Shown here: positions 27,425 through 35,846 of the stretch, piece after piece
Layout of the letters: the number at the start of each line of letters is the position of its first letter
Position numbering within the stretch: the first letter of the stretch is position 1
NCBI RefSeq assembly: GCF_000337835.1
Contig: NZ_AOLM01000027.1
Span: 124,001 to 188,000, forward strand
Direction of reading: 5' to 3'
Length of the DNA stretch: 64,000 bases
From: Haloferax sulfurifontis ATCC BAA-897
GTDB taxonomy: Archaea > Halobacteriota > Halobacteria > Halobacteriales > Haloferacaceae
Translations under genes and position numbers: made by a program
Notes under the pieces: model-generated
Told to the model about the DNA's origin: nothing
Seen by the model: the letters and a program-made list of their open reading frames with translations, nothing else
Databases searched by the model: none

Positions 27425-28198
27425 TCAGAACAGCAGGCCGGTCGGAACCCCGCCGGGGTTCATCTCGGTGAGCTTGAACACGAGGTACGCCAGCGAGAAC
27501 AGCGTCGCGTTGTACGCGCCGTGGATGAGCGCCGGGACGGCGATGTTGTCGGTCAGTTCGTACGCCGTGCCGAAGACGACGCTCGGGAGGAACAGGATGC
27601 CGATGGTGACGAGTCGGCCGCCCGCGCCGCCGGTCAGCGCGACGTAGTGAATCGCGGCGAAGATGGCGCTGGCGAGGGCGATACCCGGCACCGGGCCGAA
27701 CGACTCGCGGATGCGGTTCTGGACGACCCCGCGGAACAGCAGTTCCTCGCCGGGGCCGATGAGGAGGAACGACGCCGGGACGAGGAGCAACAGCACCTCG
27801 GGGTCCTGCGCGGCGATTTCGGTCACCTGGTTCGACCCCGCTTGGACGCCGAACGTCGAGACGAGGAACGCGCCGACGAACGCCGCGGCGAGCGCCGTCA
27901 CGTAGCCGAGGACGACCGCGACGACGTCGCGGAGCGACGGGACGGAGACGCCGAAGTACGAGCGGTCGAGGCCGCGGTACCGGCTGTAGACGAGGGCGAC
28001 GCCGCCGAAGGCGATGCCCTGCAGGAGGACGAGCGAGATGACGATGAGCGCGAGCGGCGTCAGTTCGACGCCCGCGCTCACCGCCGCGAACTGCGTGATG
28101 ACGACGAGTATCGTTCCGACGACGAGACCGCCGCCGCCGAGGGCGATCGCCGCGAGGAAGGACCGAGCGAGGTCAGGGAGGCGCGTCGTAGTAGCCAC
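27425..28198 (-). CDS. CPBP-family intramembrane metalloprotease
   Basis: 257 residues with about seven to eight membrane helices. The family's three motifs are present: EELLFRG at 151-157, His184 in FAAIHYVAL, and a His/Asn pair in LIHGAYNATLF near the C-terminus. CPBP (Abi) proteases cleave membrane proteins and include CAAX-type and bacteriocin-immunity members; the substrate here is unknown. Downstream and on the same strand is the SLC13 permease (48 bp gap). A second CPBP gene is at 59598. Confidence 0.88.
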   Translation of the reverse strand: MATTTRLPDLARSFLAAIALGGGGLVVGTILVVITQFAAVSAGVELTPLALIVISLVLLQGIAFGGVALVYSRYRGLDRSYFGVSVPSLRDVVAVVLGYVTALAAAFVGAFLVSTFGVQAGSNQVTEIAAQDPEVLLLLVPASFLLIGPGEELLFRGVVQNRIRESFGPVPGIALASAIFAAIHYVALTGGAGGRLVTIGILFLPSVVFGTAYELTDNIAVPALIHGAYNATLFSLAYLVFKLTEMNPGGVPTGLLF

Positions 28199-28311
28199 AG
28201 GCGACCAGTTGGAGCGCCGGCGTCAAAATCCTTCTCGCCTCGGAACGGGGTTCGAGGGGCGAACGCGACGCGAGCGACCGGGCACAACGCGACCGGACGC
28301 GCACGGGCCGA

Positions 28312-28860
28312 CTACTCGCCGGCGAGTTCGTAGTAGAGCACGCCGAGGACCGTCCGCGCGTCGCGGACCTCGCCCGCGAGGACGGCCCGCGTGAGGTCGT
28401 CGTAGTCGACCGTCGTCGGGCGGATGCTCTCGTTGAAGTCGAGGTTCTGGTCGGCGCTCGGCTCGCACCCGCGCGCGACGAAGTAGTGGTGGACCGAGTT
28501 GGCGATGCCGTTGGACGGTTCGACGGTCACGAGCGGCTCGACCGATTCGGCCTCGTGGCCGGTCTCCTCGGCGAGTTCGCGCCGGGCGGCCGCCGCGTAG
28601 TCGTCGTCGTCAGGTTCGGTGCCGCCGGCGGGGAGGCCGCGGTTCGTCCGGCCGACGGCCTGTCGCCACTCGTCGATGACGACCACGTTGCCGTCGGGCG
28701 TGAAGGGGAGGACGACGACCGCCGCCGGCTCGTCGACGTAGTGGAAGTCCGTCTCGGTCCCGTCGGGGAGCCGAACGTCGTCCATGCGGATGTCGAAGCC
28801 GGGACACGAGTAGTCGATGCGCGTGTCGGTTGTCTCCCACGCGAGGTCGTCGTCGCTCAT
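28312..28860 (-). CDS. Nudix hydrolase (ADP-ribose pyrophosphatase-like)
   Basis: From ATG 28860, 182 residues. The Nudix box reads GGTEPDDDDYAAAARRELAEETG, a match to GX5EX7REUXEEXGU with a longer Gly-to-Glu interval containing Asp residues. The preceding VVVIDEWRQAVGRTNRGLPAG is the strand and loop typical of ADP-ribose and GDP-mannose pyrophosphatases. Substrate inferred only from these resemblances. An ATG nine codons upstream is possible but reads METPPPRED. Confidence 0.85.
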   Translation of the reverse strand: MSDDDLAWETTDTRIDYSCPGFDIRMDDVRLPDGTETDFHYVDEPAAVVVLPFTPDGNVVVIDEWRQAVGRTNRGLPAGGTEPDDDDYAAAARRELAEETGHEAESVEPLVTVEPSNGIANSVHHYFVARGCEPSADQNLDFNESIRPTTVDYDDLTRAVLAGEVRDARTVLGVLYYELAGE

Positions 28861-28905
28861 GTCTTCACGTGGCGGCGGTGTTTCCAAAAGCGTCGCGATA
28901 CCCCG

Positions 28906-29637
28906 CTACCCAGCGTCGTCGAACGAGACGGTCGCGAGGTCGGCTTCGAGGTCGTCGACGTACTCGTTGTACGCCTCGACGAACGCGACGAAGTCGCCGG
29001 CGAGTTCGCGCACGTCGGGCGCGGCGGGGGGTTCGTACTGCGACAGCAGGTAGATGCCGCCCTCGCCGCCGACGCGCAGGTACGACGCCCGCGGGCCGTC
29101 CCACTTCAGCTCCCAGCGGGTGCCGCCGACCCGCTGGGTGAAGGTGCCGTACTCGCCGTCGAAGCGGTTGAGTTCGCCCGCCATGGTGTCGGCCACCTCG
29201 CGGATGGTCGAGACGAGTTGGTCCCGCTGGGCGACGATTTCCTCGGTCGTCGTCACCGCGGGGAACTCCGTCGGCACGTCGTCGAGGACGCCGTCGAGCG
29301 ACTCGACGTGGTCGTTGTACGCCTCCACGAACGCCGGGTAGTCCTGCATCGCCGTTCCGAGCGCCTTCGGCTCCGGGGGCTGTTTGGTCGAGACGACGTA
29401 CGTCTCGCCGCCCGACTTCCCCTTGAACCGGAGGTACTGGAGCGCGCCCGCCTCGTACTTGAGCGTCCACGTCCCGCGGCGCGTCTTGAACGTCTCTTGG
29501 CCGTAGTCGCCGCCCTGGAGGATGGCGAGCTCGCGCGCGATGGTCCCCGCGTGGGCCTCGACCGCGGCGACGACCTCGTTGCGGTTGGCCGCGACGTCGT
29601 CGACGCTCGTGATATCGAACGAGAGGGCGTCAGTCAT
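28906..29637 (-). CDS. Internally duplicated hypothetical protein, 243 aa
   Basis: The protein is two copies of one domain of about 105 residues (13-120 and 131-237). Matching landmarks: GDYGQETFKTRRGTWTLKY versus GEYGTFTQRVGGTRWELKW, ALQYLRFKGKSGGETYVVS versus RASYLRVGGEGGIYLLSQ, and YPAFVEAYNDHVESL versus FVAFVEAYNEYVDDL. Each copy has a central beta-sheet flanked by helices. No signal peptide and no family I can name. It lies 45 bp upstream of the Nudix gene on the same strand, so it is probably co-transcribed with it. Confidence 0.75.
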   Translation of the reverse strand: MTDALSFDITSVDDVAANRNEVVAAVEAHAGTIARELAILQGGDYGQETFKTRRGTWTLKYEAGALQYLRFKGKSGGETYVVSTKQPPEPKALGTAMQDYPAFVEAYNDHVESLDGVLDDVPTEFPAVTTTEEIVAQRDQLVSTIREVADTMAGELNRFDGEYGTFTQRVGGTRWELKWDGPRASYLRVGGEGGIYLLSQYEPPAAPDVRELAGDFVAFVEAYNEYVDDLEADLATVSFDDAG

Positions 29638-29715
29638 GGTCGGAGGGTGGGAGTTAGAGGGGGATAAGTGCGTCCGTCGCCGGCTTTATCACCGCTAGTA
29701 CACGTCTCGAACGTG

Positions 29716-30474
29716 ATGAGCCAACACAGGGCAACGATTGGTGGGACAATCGGGGGCATGGCACGACGGGCGAACCCGGCTTTTGCGGGTGGCATCGTCG
29801 CCGTCTCGGTGGTCGCACTCGCGTACGCGGTGACGGTCGGGTCGCTCCAGCAACACACGTTCGTCCACGTCATGGCGGGCCTGCTGTGGACGGGCACCGA
29901 CCTGTTCATGGGGGCGATTCTCGGGCCGGTCATCGGCGGGCTGACCGACGAACAGAGCGCCGCGGTGTTCGAGCGCCTCACGCCGAAGACCGCGTTTTTC
30001 CTCCCGTCGATGGCGCTCGTCACCATCGCGGGCGGCATCACGCTCGCCCAGCGACTCGGGGTGTTTCCCCACGCCGAACCGTGGCTCGCGCTGTTCACCG
30101 CCGCGAACCTGATTCCGACGCTCCTCCTGCTCGGGCGTCGGCTGAACGCGTGGCGCGACCGGCGCTGGCAGGTCGTCTTCGCCGTCGCCACCGTCGGGTC
30201 GCTCGCGTGGGTCGCGACCACCATCGGCGACTTTCAGATGACGACCCCGGCCATCATCGTCGCGCTGGCGGTCGTCACCGTCCTCTCGGTGCAGGGCTTC
30301 GGCTTCCTGATGCCCGGCGAGATACGGATGTACTTCGAGATGACCTCCGACGACCCGGACCCCGGCGTCATCTTCGCCATCGGAAAACAGAACGCCATGC
30401 TCGGCGGCGTGCAGGGGCTGTTCCAACTCGTCCTCATCGCCGAGATTGTGTATCTCCGCTACGGCGGCTTCTGA
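29716..30474 (+). CDS. Multi-pass membrane protein, unknown function
   Basis: From ATG 29716, 252 residues with six to seven hydrophobic segments (for example GGIVAVSVVALAYAVTVG, FVHVMAGLLWTGTDLFMGAIL, VVFAVATVGSLAWVATTI). The HVMAGLLWTGTDLFMG segment with a conserved His resembles membrane helices of haem- or copper-handling proteins, but no family can be assigned. Divergent from the internally duplicated gene (78 bp apart). Alternative starts exist at 29668 and 29758. Confidence 0.65.
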   Translation: MSQHRATIGGTIGGMARRANPAFAGGIVAVSVVALAYAVTVGSLQQHTFVHVMAGLLWTGTDLFMGAILGPVIGGLTDEQSAAVFERLTPKTAFFLPSMALVTIAGGITLAQRLGVFPHAEPWLALFTAANLIPTLLLLGRRLNAWRDRRWQVVFAVATVGSLAWVATTIGDFQMTTPAIIVALAVVTVLSVQGFGFLMPGEIRMYFEMTSDDPDPGVIFAIGKQNAMLGGVQGLFQLVLIAEIVYLRYGGF

Positions 30475-30504
30475 GGTGAGCGCGGAGCGGCCGCGCTCGC
30501 GGCC

Positions 30505-31122
30505 TCACTCGGTCCGGCGGAACACCCGGAGCGTGTCGCGGTCGCCGTACTCGCGGGCGACCTGTTCGAAGCCGAACTGCGTGAACACGGCCGCCCAGTC
30601 GCGGTAGTACAGCGGGAAGTCGTACTCCTCGTCGTTGACGCCGCGGTCCTCGGGCGGGACGGACCGGTCGCCCTCGTTTTCGACGGTGACGACGTAGTCG
30701 CTCGCACTTCGAGCGACCGCCTCGAACGCCCACGCGTCGTCGGGGTGGACGTGCTGGAGCGTCTCGACGGAGTAGACGGCGTCGAACTGGCCCGGAGAGA
30801 ACTCCTCGGCGACCGCCTCGATTGCGTCGGCGTAGAACGTCCCGCAGTCGGCGAGGTCGGGGTAGGCGTCGGCCATCACCTCGAAGCAGTCGGGGTTGAT
30901 GTCGACGCCGTGGAGGTTCTCGAAGCCGTGTTCGCGGAGGTGCGAGAGGTGCCGACCGGGACCACAGCCGAGTTCGAGAATCGACGCCGAGGGGTCGAGA
31001 CGCTCCTCGAAGACGCGCCGAATCGACTCGCTCGTCTCGTTCGGCCCGTAGTACGCGTAGTACTCCGGGGAGAACTCTCCCGACCGGTCTGCCCACTTCC
31101 GACGAACGTCGTTAGCATCCAC
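30505..31122 (-). CDS. Class I SAM-dependent methyltransferase
   Basis: From GTG 31122, 205 residues. Motif I is LELGCGPGRH (after the ASI strand), motif II is the acidic GVDINPDC, then FDAVYSVETLQHVHPD (motif IV) and a motif VI region with YVVTVENEGD. It is a Rossmann-fold methyltransferase of the Methyltransf_11/25 type; the substrate is unknown. A frame extending 147 bp upstream lacks haloarchaeal composition, so the GTG is preferred. Convergent with the membrane-protein gene at 29716. Confidence 0.82.
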   Translation of the reverse strand: MDANDVRRKWADRSGEFSPEYYAYYGPNETSESIRRVFEERLDPSASILELGCGPGRHLSHLREHGFENLHGVDINPDCFEVMADAYPDLADCGTFYADAIEAVAEEFSPGQFDAVYSVETLQHVHPDDAWAFEAVARSASDYVVTVENEGDRSVPPEDRGVNDEEYDFPLYYRDWAAVFTQFGFEQVAREYGDRDTLRVFRRTE

Positions 31123-31375
31123 GGTGTCGGAGACCGACCGGCCACGCGTAAAGCCTCGTCGGCTGGGGGCAGACGCGTCCGAGCGCAGAACTGCCGATAC
31201 CACAGGATATCGCGGAATCGGCGACGAACCTCGGGGCGAGTGCGGGGGAGAACCGACATACCAGAACATTCGTCTACAAACACCGACGATTCAGAAAAAG
31301 ATTCAATAAAATAACCCCCATGACAGCACGACCCTCACAAGTCTTATCCGTAAAGGGCGTGTGTGTTCAAAAGCA

Positions 31376-31570
31376 ATGGCGAAAGGAAACGTTGATTTCT
31401 TCAACGACACTGGCGGCTACGGTTTCATTTCGACGGACGATGCTGACGACGACGTGTTCTTCCACATGGAAGACATCGGCGGCCCGGACCTCGAAGAAGG
31501 CACGGATGTTGAGTTCGACATCGAGCAGGCCCCCAAGGGCCCCCGCGCGACGAACCTCACGCGCCTTTAA
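31376..31570 (+). CDS. cspA: Cold-shock domain protein
   Basis: 64 residues. The five-stranded cold-shock fold is complete, with RNP1-like GGYGFISTDD and RNP2-like DVFFHMED, in an acidic haloarchaeal version. It binds single-stranded RNA or DNA as an RNA chaperone. A CTTATCC box near 31343 lies about 30 bp upstream. A GTG five codons earlier would add only VCSKA. Followed by a hairpin at 31584. Confidence 0.92.
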   Translation: MAKGNVDFFNDTGGYGFISTDDADDDVFFHMEDIGGPDLEEGTDVEFDIEQAPKGPRATNLTRL

Positions 31571-31583
31571 ACTAATTTAGTAC

Positions 31584-31598
31584 GCCGCGTTTCGCGGC
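31584..31598. terminator. Hairpin downstream of cspA
   Basis: GCCGCGTTTCGCGGC is a perfect 6-bp stem with a three-base loop, 14 bp after the cspA stop. It may protect or terminate the short transcript. Archaeal termination usually relies on T-tracts, and none follows directly, so the role is uncertain. Confidence 0.4.
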
Positions 31599-31684
31599 AG
31601 AACGATAACTCACATTTTGCGTATATTCGACCGGCGAGCGACGCGTTCGCGGCCGGTCGGCTACGCGACCTATCCACGCACCAC

Positions 31685-33940
31685 TCAGAGCGTGTCGGCC
31701 GCACGGGCCTGCTCGGAGCGCCGCCGCGCCTGTTCGAGTCGCCGGTCGGTCGCCCGCGAGAGCGACCCCGGGAGCTCCCCGCGAGCCGCGGCCAGCCGCT
31801 CGGCCACGCGTTCGAGTCGCGCGGCGACGGTGTCGAGACTCTCGTCCGCCCGTCCGCGGTCGCCCGCCTCGGCGCGTTCGGCGGCTCTGCGTGCGGCCTC
31901 CGCGACCGAGTCGAGCGCCTGCGCCAGCCCGCGAACCGCGTTCTCTCGTCCGCCGCTCGCCGCAGTTCCCGTCGAGTCGTTCGGAGTGTCCGTCTCCGCC
32001 GAGTCGTCCGAATCGTCAGCGCCGTCACTGTCGTCGTCGACCGCCGCGACCGCCGCGGCCGTCTCCGCGGAGATGTCTGCGAGGAACGTCGAAAGCGACG
32101 CCTTCCCGGTCCGCGGCTCGTCGATGCGGACGCTCGGAATCGGGTCGGGCGCGGCGTCGCCGTCCGAATCCGACTCTCCGTTCACGGGGTCGGGGTTCAC
32201 CCGGAACGCGCCGAGTTCGTCGTCGCTGTCGCGGACCTCGACGGTGTACGCGCCGCCGCGGTGGACGTAGACGGCGTCCGGCCCGGACAGCGGCGCGTCG
32301 TACAGTCGGCCGCCGAAATCGTCTTCGAGCGCGAGCGCCGCCAGGTCGCGGTCGGTCCCGTCGGCGTCGACCTCGACTTTCGTCGCCGACTCCCGCGCGA
32401 CGAGCGGGACTTCGCCGTCCACCCCCGCGGTTGTGACCGTTTCTCCGTCACCGTCGCCGGATGACGATTCAGTCTCCGTCGCGGACGCCGGCCCGGACCC
32501 CGCGTCACCGACGCGAACCGTCTCGCTGTGGGGAGCCGCCCCCGCGCCGTTGACCGTGAGTCGGTGCTCGCCCGCGGGCACGCCCCGGAGGACGCCGAGA
32601 CCGCCGAACGTCGGCGCGGCCTCGGGGTCGCTCTCCAAGAGGAGGACGGATTCGACGCCCGACTCGCGGGTCGTCACGCCCTCGCCGTCCGGCGCGTCCG
32701 CGTCGGTGACGGCCTCCGTCACCCGAACGAAAAGCGTGTTGAGCGTCGAGGGCGCGTCGACGACGTCGTACCGCTCGGCGAGGGCGCTCCGGTGGGTCGG
32801 GTCGGAGATGTCGGCCGCGGGGTCGGCGTAGCGCGGCTGACTCCACGGCGCGCTCGTCGTCGTGAGGTGGCTCGCAATCGCGTCCTCGACGAAGCCCGGG
32901 ACCGCGAACTCGAAGCTCAGTTGCGGCCCGGTGAACGCGGCGATGTGCTCGACTTCGCCCGCGGGGACGAGCGCGTATTCGATGTCGGCGTCGCTGTCGC
33001 CGGCCGTCTCGGGGGCGAACACCAGCCCCGTCGACCGCGCCGGGAGGTCCGTCGGCGGCGACGACAGCGCGTCGAACGACCGCACCGTGAGCGCCTCGCC
33101 GACGAGGGAGTCGCGCGTGACCGACGGGAGCCGCTCGTCTTCGTACACCGGCGCGCCGTCGAGTTCCGGAACGACGTAGGGCAGGCGCGCGCCCTCGTCT
33201 CGCGGGAGCCCGTAAGCGATTGGAATCTCCGCGGCGTCCTCGATGCGGTCGAACGCCCGGTTCGTGATGTCCGCGAACGTCCCGCCCGTCGGGAGCCGCT
33301 GGAACCGGTCGGCCCGGTCGTTGAGCGACAGCGCGCTGGAGTGCGACCCGAGTTCCGAAAGCACCCGCGGCGGGCGCGCGGGGTCCGGGTCGAGAAATTC
33401 GTTGTTCGGCACCGACCGCGAGTGGGAACTCGCGACGTACAACTGCGGGACCGGCTCGTCGTCCGCCGTGTCGACGAAGACGTGCAGGACCTCCCAATCG
33501 TGCCAATGGAAGTTCGTCGTGAACTGGTCGAACACCGAGTAGAACCAGTACTGCACCGCCGTCAGTGACGACCCCTCGTAGCCGACCACGTTGTAGAACA
33601 CCGTCGGCTCCGGTGCTCGCTCGCCGGTCTCCCGCTGGGTCGCGTGATAGCCGTCGAGCGCGTCGAAGCCGTCGACGACCGTCTCGCCGTCTCGGTCGCT
33701 CGCGTACGACCGAGGGTCCGTCGGGAACCACGTCTCGTCGGCCTCGAAGTAGAGCGTCGGCGCGAACCGCGCCGCGAGGTCGCGGGCGACGTCGTCGTCG
33801 ACGCGCTCGGTCGGGGCGGCGGTGCTGGTGGTTTCGGCCGAGTCGCCGCCGAGGGCAGAACACCCGGCGAGCGACCCGACGCCGGCGCTCCCGAGCGCGG
33901 CGAGGAACGCCCGGCGGTCGACCGCGGGTCGGTCCGTCAT
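31685..33940 (-). CDS. Tat-exported lipoprotein with Vps62/NPP1-like domain
   Basis: From ATG 33940, 751 residues. A twin-arginine signal (VDRRAFLAALG) ends in the lipobox LAGC at 24-27, so the protein should be a surface lipoprotein. Residues 57-180 read RFAPTLYFEADETWFPTDPRSY, then YWFYSVFDQF and HWHDWE (145-150), a pattern shared by Vps62-like and NPP1-like proteins. The middle is beta-rich. From about 485 to 510 and 645 to 670 are acidic Ser/Asp linkers, and the last 75 residues form an Arg/Ala-rich helical coil (VAEAARRAAERAEAGDRGRADES). Function unknown. The Vps62/NPP1 link is by motif only. Confidence 0.7.
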   Translation of the reverse strand: MTDRPAVDRRAFLAALGSAGVGSLAGCSALGGDSAETTSTAAPTERVDDDVARDLAARFAPTLYFEADETWFPTDPRSYASDRDGETVVDGFDALDGYHATQRETGERAPEPTVFYNVVGYEGSSLTAVQYWFYSVFDQFTTNFHWHDWEVLHVFVDTADDEPVPQLYVASSHSRSVPNNEFLDPDPARPPRVLSELGSHSSALSLNDRADRFQRLPTGGTFADITNRAFDRIEDAAEIPIAYGLPRDEGARLPYVVPELDGAPVYEDERLPSVTRDSLVGEALTVRSFDALSSPPTDLPARSTGLVFAPETAGDSDADIEYALVPAGEVEHIAAFTGPQLSFEFAVPGFVEDAIASHLTTTSAPWSQPRYADPAADISDPTHRSALAERYDVVDAPSTLNTLFVRVTEAVTDADAPDGEGVTTRESGVESVLLLESDPEAAPTFGGLGVLRGVPAGEHRLTVNGAGAAPHSETVRVGDAGSGPASATETESSSGDGDGETVTTAGVDGEVPLVARESATKVEVDADGTDRDLAALALEDDFGGRLYDAPLSGPDAVYVHRGGAYTVEVRDSDDELGAFRVNPDPVNGESDSDGDAAPDPIPSVRIDEPRTGKASLSTFLADISAETAAAVAAVDDDSDGADDSDDSAETDTPNDSTGTAASGGRENAVRGLAQALDSVAEAARRAAERAEAGDRGRADESLDTVAARLERVAERLAAARGELPGSLSRATDRRLEQARRRSEQARAADTL

Positions 33941-34048
33941 CTGTCTAGCTGGTGAAGTCGAGGACGGCACAAATCTCTTGTGTCGGGCGGCGACGGAGAA
34001 TGCGGGGCCGGTTGGCGGGGCCGTCGGTGCGGCGTGGGCGACCGCCGC

Positions 34049-35290
34049 TCAGAAGTCGCCGTTGATGATGTCGGCGACGTGCTGGCGGTCGAACAGCTGT
34101 TCGTCCACGGGGATTTCGGGGTACGGGCCGCCGTCCGAGGTCGGCCATTCGCCGAACGTCTGGGGATAGAACTGCTTGGCGCTCATCTCGAGTTGGAAGA
34201 GGTTGAGAATCGGCCCCTGATAGCGCGCGCCCTGCGGGTAGACGCGGCCGTTCCGGACCGCCGAAATCTCCGCGGCGACGGGGTCGGCTTCGAGCGTCGC
34301 CCGGAGGTCGTTCATGCTGACGCTCGGTTGCATCCCGCTCAGGAAGAGGACCACGTCGGGGTCGGCCTCCAACAGCGCCTCGAAGTCGACGGTCGACCCG
34401 GACTCGATGGAGCCCTCGAACGCGTCGTGCGGTTCGAGCGGCCGGATGTGCGAGGTCATAAAGCCGGGGTTGCCGACCGTGTACGCCCAAATCTGGCCTT
34501 CGATGTCGGACGCGGTGAGCAACACGACGCTCGGGCGCTCGTCTTCCGGCGGAAGCCCTTCCTCGATGGTGGCGAGCAGGTCGTTGCGGACGGCCGCGAG
34601 CGCCTCGTAGCGTTCCTCCTCTCTGAGCACCTGCGCGACCTTCTCGAACTGCTCCCACAGCGTGTAGTACTCGTAGTCGCCGGTCCACTCATCGGTCGGC
34701 GACGCGTGACGGCCGCTCAGCGAGTTCCCGAACCACGGCGAGATGTTGTCGGCGACCTCCTCGATGTCGGCCATGTCCCACTGTTCGAGTTGGACGACCC
34801 ACGCCGGGTCGGCCAGATGCACGTCGCTGTCGAGTTCGTACAGCTTCTCCTTGCTCGTCTCCCACGAGGGGTACAGGTCCGCCCAGTCGACCTCGACGCC
34901 GGGGAGCCGCGCCGTGAACTGCTTCCACGTCGCGTCGTAGTACGCCGGCCCGTTGACCGCGTTCACGTCGTCGCCGCGGCCGAGCGCGAACGCCATCCCC
35001 GCGTGGTGGGAAAGCCGCGTGAAGATGCTCTGCGGCGGCTCGTCGAACTCGACGGTGCCGACCGGCGACATCGTCACCGAGTACGACGCGTCCGCGGGCG
35101 TCTCGGTCTCCGTGTCGGTGGTCGCCTCGGTCGCGGTCTTCGCCGCCGACTCGGTGTCGGCGTCTGCCGTCGACGCCGAATCACTTCCCCCGGTACAGCC
35201 GGCGAGCAGGCCGCCGCCGACGGCCGCGCCGCCGTATTTCACGTAGTCGCGCCGCGTCAGTCCCGTCCGTGGCGTCTCGTCGTGCTCCAT
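34049..35290 (-). CDS. ABC transporter substrate-binding lipoprotein (iron/siderophore or cobalamin type)
   Basis: From ATG 35290, 413 residues. A Tat lipoprotein signal (LTRRDYVKYGGAAVGGGLLAGC) is followed by a Thr/Glu-rich stalk (about 30-65) and a periplasmic-binding-protein-II-type/TroA-like fold: PVGTVEFDEPPQSIFTRLSHH, EPHDAFEGSIESGSTVDFEALLEADPDVVLF. No permease or ATPase gene is adjacent, so it is an orphan that must use a distant transporter. A palindrome of iron-repressor type lies 5-20 bp before the ATG, which points to iron-dependent expression (inference). Confidence 0.85.
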   Translation of the reverse strand: MEHDETPRTGLTRRDYVKYGGAAVGGGLLAGCTGGSDSASTADADTESAAKTATEATTDTETETPADASYSVTMSPVGTVEFDEPPQSIFTRLSHHAGMAFALGRGDDVNAVNGPAYYDATWKQFTARLPGVEVDWADLYPSWETSKEKLYELDSDVHLADPAWVVQLEQWDMADIEEVADNISPWFGNSLSGRHASPTDEWTGDYEYYTLWEQFEKVAQVLREEERYEALAAVRNDLLATIEEGLPPEDERPSVVLLTASDIEGQIWAYTVGNPGFMTSHIRPLEPHDAFEGSIESGSTVDFEALLEADPDVVLFLSGMQPSVSMNDLRATLEADPVAAEISAVRNGRVYPQGARYQGPILNLFQLEMSAKQFYPQTFGEWPTSDGGPYPEIPVDEQLFDRQHVADIINGDF

Positions 35291-35294
35291 AGTT

Positions 35295-35310
35295 TTTAGG
35301 CCCACCTAAA
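35295..35310. promoter_or_regulatory. Palindromic DtxR/IdeR-like operator before the binding-protein gene
   Basis: TTTAGGCCCACCTAAA lies 5 bp before ATG 35290. On the coding strand it reads TTTAGGTGGGCCTAAA and follows an AATTATCAAT promoter box, so a bound repressor would cover the transcription start. The same 14 of 16 bases recur at 6030-6045. Confidence 0.65.
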
Positions 35311-35774
35311 ATTGATAATTGCTTCGGTTCTCGGGGCGCGAGTGGGGGCGTTGCGAGTGAAACAGTGTTTCGTTGACTCAGCTGTGCGACTGTCTCACCA
35401 GCGACTCGGCAGTGACGCTCGTTCACAGATACCGTCCTAAACTCAGGTGGTTTCGGTACAGGTGCCGGCTCAGATTCGAACGTCCCTCGCTGTCGCTCGG
35501 GCGTTCGAATCTTCAGTCGTCCAGACAACTGTTTCGGGTGGACTCACACACGCTACGCGGTGCTCGTTGGCGTTGAAAGGGGTAGAAATGGGCCACTGTG
35601 ACTCGCTTCGCTCGTCGCAAGCACCCGCTCACTGCGTTCGCGAGTACGGCTCAGATTCGAACCACGGTCACTCACTTCGTTCGTTCCCTGATTCGAATCT
35701 TCGCCGGGTGAAATCTCCCACACCTTTCAGACCACTGGCTGTCGCTCGTGGGTCGTGAAAGGTGGGGAGAATAT
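35311..35774. repeat. Intergenic tract with copies of the tRNA-Pro 3' end
   Basis: The 18 bp GCCGGCTCAGATTCGAAC of the tRNA T-arm and acceptor (35777-35794) recur exactly at 35464-35481 and, except the first base pair, at 35646-35662. Both copies are followed by an inverted TTCGAATCT that would make a hairpin. No protein gene is seen in the tract. Most likely these are scars of element integration at the tRNA, or repeats generated from it. Confidence 0.55.
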
Positions 35775-35846
35775 GGGCCGGCTCAGATTCGAACTGAGGT
35801 TACGGCCACCCGAAGGCCGAAGGATACCAAGCTACCCCACCGGCCC
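35775..35846 (-). tRNA. tRNA-Pro (anticodon CGG)
   Basis: 72 nt, reverse strand. The acceptor stem GGGCCGG pairs with CCGGCCC, the anticodon stem CGGCC pairs with GGCCG around loop TTCGGGT (anticodon CGG), and the T-arm CTCAG-TTCGAAT-CTGAG is complete. The D-arm has the G10-T25 and mismatched 13-22 pairs usual for archaeal tRNA-Pro. No CCA is encoded, and no intron is present. It reads CCG proline codons, frequent in this GC-rich genome. Confidence 0.93.

Noticed and set aside
26582-28333. 583-codon rightward frame over the SLC13 and CPBP genes
   Set aside because: Antisense to two well-supported membrane-protein genes; residues are mostly Arg, Asp, Glu and Gly without a fold.
35464-35662. 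Possible partial tRNA genes
   Set aside because: Only the T-arm/acceptor piece is present; no D-arm or anticodon arm, so these are not tRNAs.
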